Below are positions 59,875 through 64,000 of a DNA stretch of 64,000 nucleotides, in pieces (the stretch's first letter is position 1; each line of letters opens with the position of its first letter). This DNA comes from Companilactobacillus zhachilii (GTDB taxonomy: Bacteria; Bacillota; Bacilli; Lactobacillales; Lactobacillaceae): contig NZ_CP031933.2 of assembly GCF_003606365.2 (NCBI RefSeq), forward strand, positions 930,001 to 994,000. Reading direction: 5' to 3'. A model generated the notes under the pieces. That model ran no database searches and was not told where the DNA came from. It saw only the letters and a list, made by a program, of their open reading frames with translations. The translations under genes and the position numbers were made by a program.

Positions 59875-59960
59875 GCCACTGTGGCGGAATTGGCAGACGC
59901 GCAGCGTTCAGGTCGCTGTTCGGGGTTTCCTGAGTGCAAGTTCGACTCTTGTCAGTGGCA
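59875..59960 (+). tRNA. tRNA-Leu (CAG)
   Basis: Acceptor GCCACTG/CAGTGGC, long variable arm, anticodon CAG at 59909-59911, 86 nt. Confidence 0.96.
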
Positions 59961-59989
59961 GAGAAAATAGAATAGAAAAATGATTTAGG

Positions 59990-60027
59990 AAAGATAGGAA
60001 TGCTGTTAAAACGGCATTCCTATCTTT
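59990..60027. terminator. Hairpin after tRNA-Leu
   Basis: A perfect 14-bp stem (AAAGATAGGAATGC/GCATTCCTATCTTT) with a weak T-run. Likely terminator. Confidence 0.75.
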
Positions 60028-60146
60028 GATTCTATATAAAATATAATGTTTTATAAAAATACTTAGCACAAAATTTTGCATCAAATAAGGACAATACCAA
60101 TCGTTCTCCACAGAAACTTTGTTCCTAAGGGGCACATGTTACTTTA

Positions 60147-60533
60147 TTAGAAAATTAGTGATGCCAGTGCCTTTGTTAGATTCTTTGGTTCCATTGGTTG
60201 ATCATTGGTTTTTAAGATAGCTTTGATTTGTTGTTCAACATCGTCTTCTTGTAGTTTTTTTAAGTATTGAAAACCTTGAATCGTCAGTCCATTAATTTTA
60301 ATTAAGGTGACATATTTAAGTGGACTAATAATTCCCGATATTAAGCCATCATTAACCATACTAATGACTGAGTCTTGCATATCTTTAATAAGAAATTGGT
60401 TGGGATTTTCACTAGCAATGTAATTTTTAACAATTTGATAATGCTGAGCATTGTCGAGCAATTCTTGGAAGTCCTTTGGATTTTTCTCGGAAATAATTTC
60501 GAGTATCATTTTATAGATATCTAATTTATTCAT
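60147..60533 (-). CDS. YjcQ-like small protein
   Basis: 128 residues. An N-terminal MNKLDIYKMILEIISEK helix and a C-terminal TIQGFQYLKKL segment resemble the YjcQ family, small winged-helix-like proteins of unknown function also seen in phages. AAAGGCTG precedes ATG 60533; the frame runs 49 codons further upstream but the extra sequence is basic and unsupported. It is divergent from mscL. A reader should treat the family name as tentative. Confidence 0.65.
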   Translation of the reverse strand: MNKLDIYKMILEIISEKNPKDFQELLDNAQHYQIVKNYIASENPNQFLIKDMQDSVISMVNDGLISGIISPLKYVTLIKINGLTIQGFQYLKKLQEDDVEQQIKAILKTNDQPMEPKNLTKALASLIF

Positions 60534-60698
60534 AATTTCACAGCCTTTCACTCTGATTATAAATGAAATGCCTTTTATTGATGATTTTTTAATTGATTTT
60601 TTAGACGATTTGTATCGGTTAGACAGGTGAAAAGTTTGCAAAAAAGTCCCGAAAACGTTCATAATTAAAGGAGAAATCATTTTTAGGAGATTTTGAAT

Positions 60699-61088
60699 AT
60701 GATAAAAGAATTTAAAGACTTTATTAGCCGTGGTAATGTCATGGACCTAGCTGTTGGTGTCATTATGGGTGCTGCTTTTACAGCTATTGTACAATCGCTT
60801 GTTAGTAATTTGATCAATCCGTTGATTGGTTTGTTTCTAGGTAAGATTGATTTAAGCAATTTGGTATTTAAAGTTGGGGATGCAACTTTCAAATATGGGA
60901 CTTTTATTGAGTCAATCATCAATTTCTTGATTATCGCCTTTGTTGTTTTCTTGCTTGTTAAGGTAATGAACAAGATTATTAAAACGCGTGACGAAGAGGA
61001 AGCGGAAGAAGAAACAACTAAAGAAGATGAAATAGTAATGTATTTGAAGAAAATTTCTGATTCTTTAGATGATAAAGCAAAGAAATAG
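60699..61088 (+). CDS. mscL: Large-conductance mechanosensitive channel
   Basis: 129 residues. N-terminal MIKEFKDFISRGNVMDLAVGVIMGAAF is the MscL signature (S1 helix and pore-lining M1), M2 lies near 68-93, and an acidic/basic cytosolic helix bundle follows. The pentameric channel opens on osmotic downshock. AGGAG is 10 bases before ATG 60699; the TTG at 60693 is too close. It is monocistronic with a family C terminator. Confidence 0.96.
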   Translation: MIKEFKDFISRGNVMDLAVGVIMGAAFTAIVQSLVSNLINPLIGLFLGKIDLSNLVFKVGDATFKYGTFIESIINFLIIAFVVFLLVKVMNKIIKTRDEEEAEEETTKEDEIVMYLKKISDSLDDKAKK

Positions 61089-61120
61089 TGGGAGAAAGTA
61101 TAGTTTCTTCTGTTAAAAAT

Positions 61121-61179
61121 AAAGAGGGCTAGGTATCTTTCTGTGGTATAAATCCGGAAAGATATCTAGCCCTCTTTAT
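61121..61179. terminator. Terminator hairpin, family C, between convergent genes
   Basis: AAAGAGGGCTAGGTATCTTTC pairs with GAAAGATATCTAGCCCTCTTT. It has A/T-rich ends on both sides and serves mscL and the ASCH gene. Confidence 0.85.
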
Positions 61180-61203
61180 TATGTTTTAAGCTATCTGATA
61201 ATA

Positions 61204-61647
61204 CTAATAAACGCGTTCAAATACTTCGCAAAGACAAGGCATATCAGTAGTAAATTCTTTGCCAGCTTCTTGATACTCTTTGGTAAAGAAATCTTCGTGG
61301 ACTTGACGCCATTCAGCTAATGTTCTTGAGTCTTCACCCTCATGATAAGCATGTTCTGCGCTAACTAAATTAAATGGAATTACTTCAGTGACGAGTGTTT
61401 TAGTAATACAGATCGGATTTTCTTGACCATCTAAAATGATGTTATAATCACCGACTTCTGGCATATATTCAGTTGGCTCGTATAAATCATAAGCAGAGGA
61501 AGTGGCCGTTTTAGTACCGTTATAAACTAGTTTGGCTAAACGGTCGGGATCTCCTCCAAAAATGGTGAGATCACCTAATGGATAGTCTAAAGGATTTTTA
61601 TCCTTGAGAAAGTCGAACCAATACTTTTTTATTTTTTCTTTATTCAT
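61204..61647 (-). CDS. ASCH-domain protein
   Basis: 147 residues, a PUA-like ASCH fold. LTIFGGDPDRLAKLVYNGTKTATSS, the central DGQENPICITKT strand, and EDSRTLAEWRQVHEDFF match the YqfB-like/ASCH family, whose members include amidohydrolases of modified cytidines and RNA-binding proteins. The activity here is unknown. It starts 19 bp downstream of the histidine kinase gene and may belong to the same transcript. Confidence 0.88.
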   Translation of the reverse strand: MNKEKIKKYWFDFLKDKNPLDYPLGDLTIFGGDPDRLAKLVYNGTKTATSSAYDLYEPTEYMPEVGDYNIILDGQENPICITKTLVTEVIPFNLVSAEHAYHEGEDSRTLAEWRQVHEDFFTKEYQEAGKEFTTDMPCLCEVFERVY

Positions 61648-61665
61648 AATACTTATCCCTCGTTT

Positions 61666-63009
61666 TTAATTGTGTTTAATTGGTAATTCCACGACAAATT
61701 CACTGCCTTGAGGCAAATTATCACGTACAAAAATATGTCCATGATGAAGATCAACAATCTGTTTAGCAATCGCTAACCCTAAGCCGTGACCACCACTGTT
61801 GGTATTTCGAGATTTATCAACACGATAGAAACGGCCAAAAATTTTCTTTTTATCAGCATCACTGATACCTATGCCAGTATCAGAAATAATAAATTGATAT
61901 TTTGACCCCTCAACTTGATCGTATATTCTTATCGTACCATTTTTAGGGGTGTATTTTGTCGCATTATCTAACAGTATAATTAATAGTTGCTTAATTTTGT
62001 CACGGTCCAAGAGCATAGTAGGTTGGTGTCTGAGATTGATCTGAAAGACTTTTGACTGTGAGTTAATGATATCTTTAAAAGGTTCAATTGGATCCTTTAA
62101 AAAAAACGCTGGTGTTGTAAGTTGAAATTCATATTTAGTGGTAGCTGAATCCGAACGAGCCAAGACAAGTAGGTTGTTGGTCAGTGAATTGAGACGATTA
62201 ACTTCATCAAGAGAAACAGAAATAGCTTCAGCTTCATCCAAAATAGTTTGTTTTGGTTTAGTAAGCATATATTCTAATTTTCCTTGAATGATTGTTAAAG
62301 GTGTCCGCAACTCGTGGGCGGCATCATTAACAAATTCAGTTTGTTGTTTCCAAGATTTCACTATTGGCAACATATTGATTCTTGCTAAGAAATAAGAAAT
62401 AACAAGAGCAATGATCCAAAAGATGAAAAATGTAATGGCAAGGATTTCTTCAAAGTTTTTGATTGCCTGAATTTGGGTATCTATGTTTTGCATAATTAAA
62501 ACATAGTGTCCTGCGTACATGGGATTATGGTTCTTGGAGGATACCTTAATCAAAACCGAACGAAAATTCATCTTGTTAACAACAATTGTTTGCTTGAGAT
62601 TGACATTTTTTTTACGTAATTTGATGTTTTTTAAAACGGAATAGCGATTACCCAAACTGGATTTATTGAGTAATTTACCTGAATCGTCGAAAACCAGAAT
62701 TGAAGCCTGAAAAGGGGCTTTAGGTTCTGGTTTTTTATTTTGGTCAATCATGTGGTTAGGGTCGTGAGGATCTGGAACGGCTCGTTTAGTAAATTTAGGT
62801 TGTTTTTTGATCGAAATGACTTGTTCACGAATATCCTTATCAATGCTGCGATAAGTTGAAGATTGAAAGAGATTAAAAATAATCACACCGAGGGTCAGGA
62901 ATAAAATAGCAAAGGCCGCCATGATGGAAAGAAAAAGTTTAAATTGTTGATGTCTGGTAATAGTATTTTGTCTAGTTTTCAGTGTCATCTTGGAAAATAT
63001 ACCCGACAT
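61666..63009 (-). CDS. Sensor histidine kinase (CiaH-like)
   Basis: 447 residues. Transmembrane helices at about 24-48 and 188-210 bracket an extracellular sensor region. The phosphorylated histidine is H232 in AAHELRTP, and the ATPase domain has LLDNATKYTP, DTGIGI, and GGHGLGLAIAKQIV. It pairs with the overlapping response regulator. The signal is unknown; the layout resembles CiaH. Met-8 (62988) is an alternative start; neither has a clear ribosome site, as expected for coupled translation. Confidence 0.92.
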   Translation of the reverse strand: MSGIFSKMTLKTRQNTITRHQQFKLFLSIMAAFAILFLTLGVIIFNLFQSSTYRSIDKDIREQVISIKKQPKFTKRAVPDPHDPNHMIDQNKKPEPKAPFQASILVFDDSGKLLNKSSLGNRYSVLKNIKLRKKNVNLKQTIVVNKMNFRSVLIKVSSKNHNPMYAGHYVLIMQNIDTQIQAIKNFEEILAITFFIFWIIALVISYFLARINMLPIVKSWKQQTEFVNDAAHELRTPLTIIQGKLEYMLTKPKQTILDEAEAISVSLDEVNRLNSLTNNLLVLARSDSATTKYEFQLTTPAFFLKDPIEPFKDIINSQSKVFQINLRHQPTMLLDRDKIKQLLIILLDNATKYTPKNGTIRIYDQVEGSKYQFIISDTGIGISDADKKKIFGRFYRVDKSRNTNSGGHGLGLAIAKQIVDLHHGHIFVRDNLPQGSEFVVELPIKHN

Positions 63010-63664
63010 TTCTGATAGTTTTAATTAAATTATCGTTTTTAGAAGCTCGTAATTTCTTTCTTAGATTGCTCATATAGACTTCAACAACCGTAATCGAAGT
63101 ATCAGAGTCAAAGCCCCAAATACGTTCGAAAATTTGATCTTTAGTTAAGATAGTATTTTTATTCTGCAATAAATAAACTAATAAATCGTATTCTTTCCCA
63201 TTAAGAGTAATTGGCTTACCAGAAGCATCTATTTCGTGAGTATTGAGATTAACTTCGAGGTTATTTATTTTTAAAGTTGAATCATCCGCTAATACACCAC
63301 TGCGCTTTAATAAAGCTTTGACGCGAGCTTGTAGTTCCTCACGGTGAAATGGCTTCGTCAAATAATCGTCTGCTCCAAGATTGAAACCGTGAATTTTGTC
63401 ATCAATTTCTGCTTTAGCAGTCAAGATTAAGACAGGCGTGTTGATTTTATCAGCCCGAATATTTTTTAAAACATCGTACCCATTCATTTCGGGCAACATG
63501 ATATCTAAAATTATGAGATCGTAAACATTTTCAGTCGCAGCAAATTTGCCACTGAGACCATCATTTTCAATATCGACTTCGGAAAAATCAGCTAAAAAAG
63601 ACGCAATATTATTAGCCAAATTTTCATCATCTTCTACTACTAAAATCTTTATATTATTTACCAT
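62972..63664 (-). CDS. OmpR-family response regulator (CiaR-like)
   Basis: 230 residues. The receiver domain (1-120) has the acidic pocket VVEDDE, phosphorylated D54 in LILDIMLP, and K103-region DDYLTKPF. The winged-helix DNA-binding domain (about 130-225) ends VRNVGYIF-like (IRNVGYIF). TAGGAG precedes ATG 63664. The gene comes first in the operon and overlaps the kinase by 38 bp. Confidence 0.94.
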   Translation of the reverse strand: MVNNIKILVVEDDENLANNIASFLADFSEVDIENDGLSGKFAATENVYDLIILDIMLPEMNGYDVLKNIRADKINTPVLILTAKAEIDDKIHGFNLGADDYLTKPFHREELQARVKALLKRSGVLADDSTLKINNLEVNLNTHEIDASGKPITLNGKEYDLLVYLLQNKNTILTKDQIFERIWGFDSDTSITVVEVYMSNLRKKLRASKNDNLIKTIRNVGYIFQDDTEN

Positions 63665-63742
63665 ATATAACTCCTATTTGGTTTATTAATTAAAGGTTGA
63701 AAGTTCCCAACTGAACTTCAAATTATTTATATTATGGGTATG

Positions 63743-63929
63743 CCGTCTCCAGATTCGGACAGTGGTTACTGGCGGTGCGGAACGGTCCGAGCCAAGGTCT
63801 CGGACCTCGGTTTAAGCCTTGCAAGTTCGGCAAGTCTTAAACGCGCCCGGTGCTGTAAGAACGACAAAAACGGTCGTCCTAACACCACTTTCACTGCCAG
63901 TAACCACTGTCCGAATCTTCCGACTAGTT
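63743..63929 (+). repeat. Family A structured repeat, copy 6
   Basis: Arms 63751-63773 and 63896-63918 are perfectly complementary over 23 bp. Inner hairpin 1 is GTCCGAG/CTCGGAC, and hairpin 3 is ACGAC/GTCGT in place of ATGGC/GCCAT, both compensated changes. It lies 79 bp upstream of the response regulator start, near the right edge of the window. Confidence 0.9.
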
Positions 63930-64000
63930 CTTTATTAACTCAAGAATAACTTGATATCTCAAATATTTTTCATGGCTTTTATTACTGTCTTGATAGGATT

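Noticed and set aside
63959..64000. Possible C-terminus of a minus-strand gene entering at the right edge (13 codons to TGA)
   Set aside because: Too short to support; the frame could be chance in AT-rich DNA.

Overview
The window is a low-GC, AT-biased chromosomal segment of a lactic acid bacterium of the Lactobacillaceae. The 16S rRNA gene and the gene content (lysine/DAP cluster, SMK-type metK leader, LPXTG protein, LTA operon, CiaRH-like two-component system) fit a Companilactobacillus-like species. The genus is inference from recognising the 16S; no search was run.

Layout. 0-13.5 kb: end of a possible Gfo/Idh/MocA oxidoreductase, a ClC transporter, the secG-esterase-rnr-smpB group, an S66 peptidase, two tandem DUF2207 membrane proteins, and a convergent LPXTG adhesin with CnaB-type repeats. 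13.5-24.5 kb: deoxynucleoside kinase, a queT-like transporter behind a candidate preQ1 riboswitch, a tightly overlapping four-gene glycolipid/lipoteichoic-acid operon, and a Ca2+-type P-ATPase. 24.5-30.1 kb: an rRNA operon (multiple promoters, 16S, tRNA-Ile, tRNA-Ala, 23S, 5S, tRNA-Asn, tRNA-Ser), a VOC protein and tRNA-Arg. The 23S gene is about 1 kb too short.

30.2-40.3 kb: all nine steps from aspartate to lysine by the N-acetyl-DAP route. dapF and lysC lie on the minus strand; a lysine riboswitch precedes plus-strand lysA-dapH-dapL-dapA-dapB-patA-asd. 40.6-49.2 kb: a polytopic membrane protein, anaerobic NTP reductase and its activase, a P1B metal ATPase, 3-methyladenine glycosylase, two tRNAs and a membrane protein. 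49.2-64 kb: metK behind an SMK-box candidate, MFS efflux, PAP2 phosphatase, a GH73-LysM hydrolase, leuS behind a T-box, a polysaccharide flippase, nnrD, tRNA-Leu, YjcQ-like, mscL, an ASCH protein and a two-component system.

The most unusual content is intergenic. Family A is a roughly 175-bp structured repeat with six copies and one remnant. Its terminal arms differ from copy to copy but are perfectly or nearly perfectly complementary within each copy, and its inner hairpins also covary. Family B has a conserved frame around a hypervariable, self-complementary central stem. Family C is a dispersed terminator hairpin. No CRISPR array, prophage or insertion sequence was recognised.
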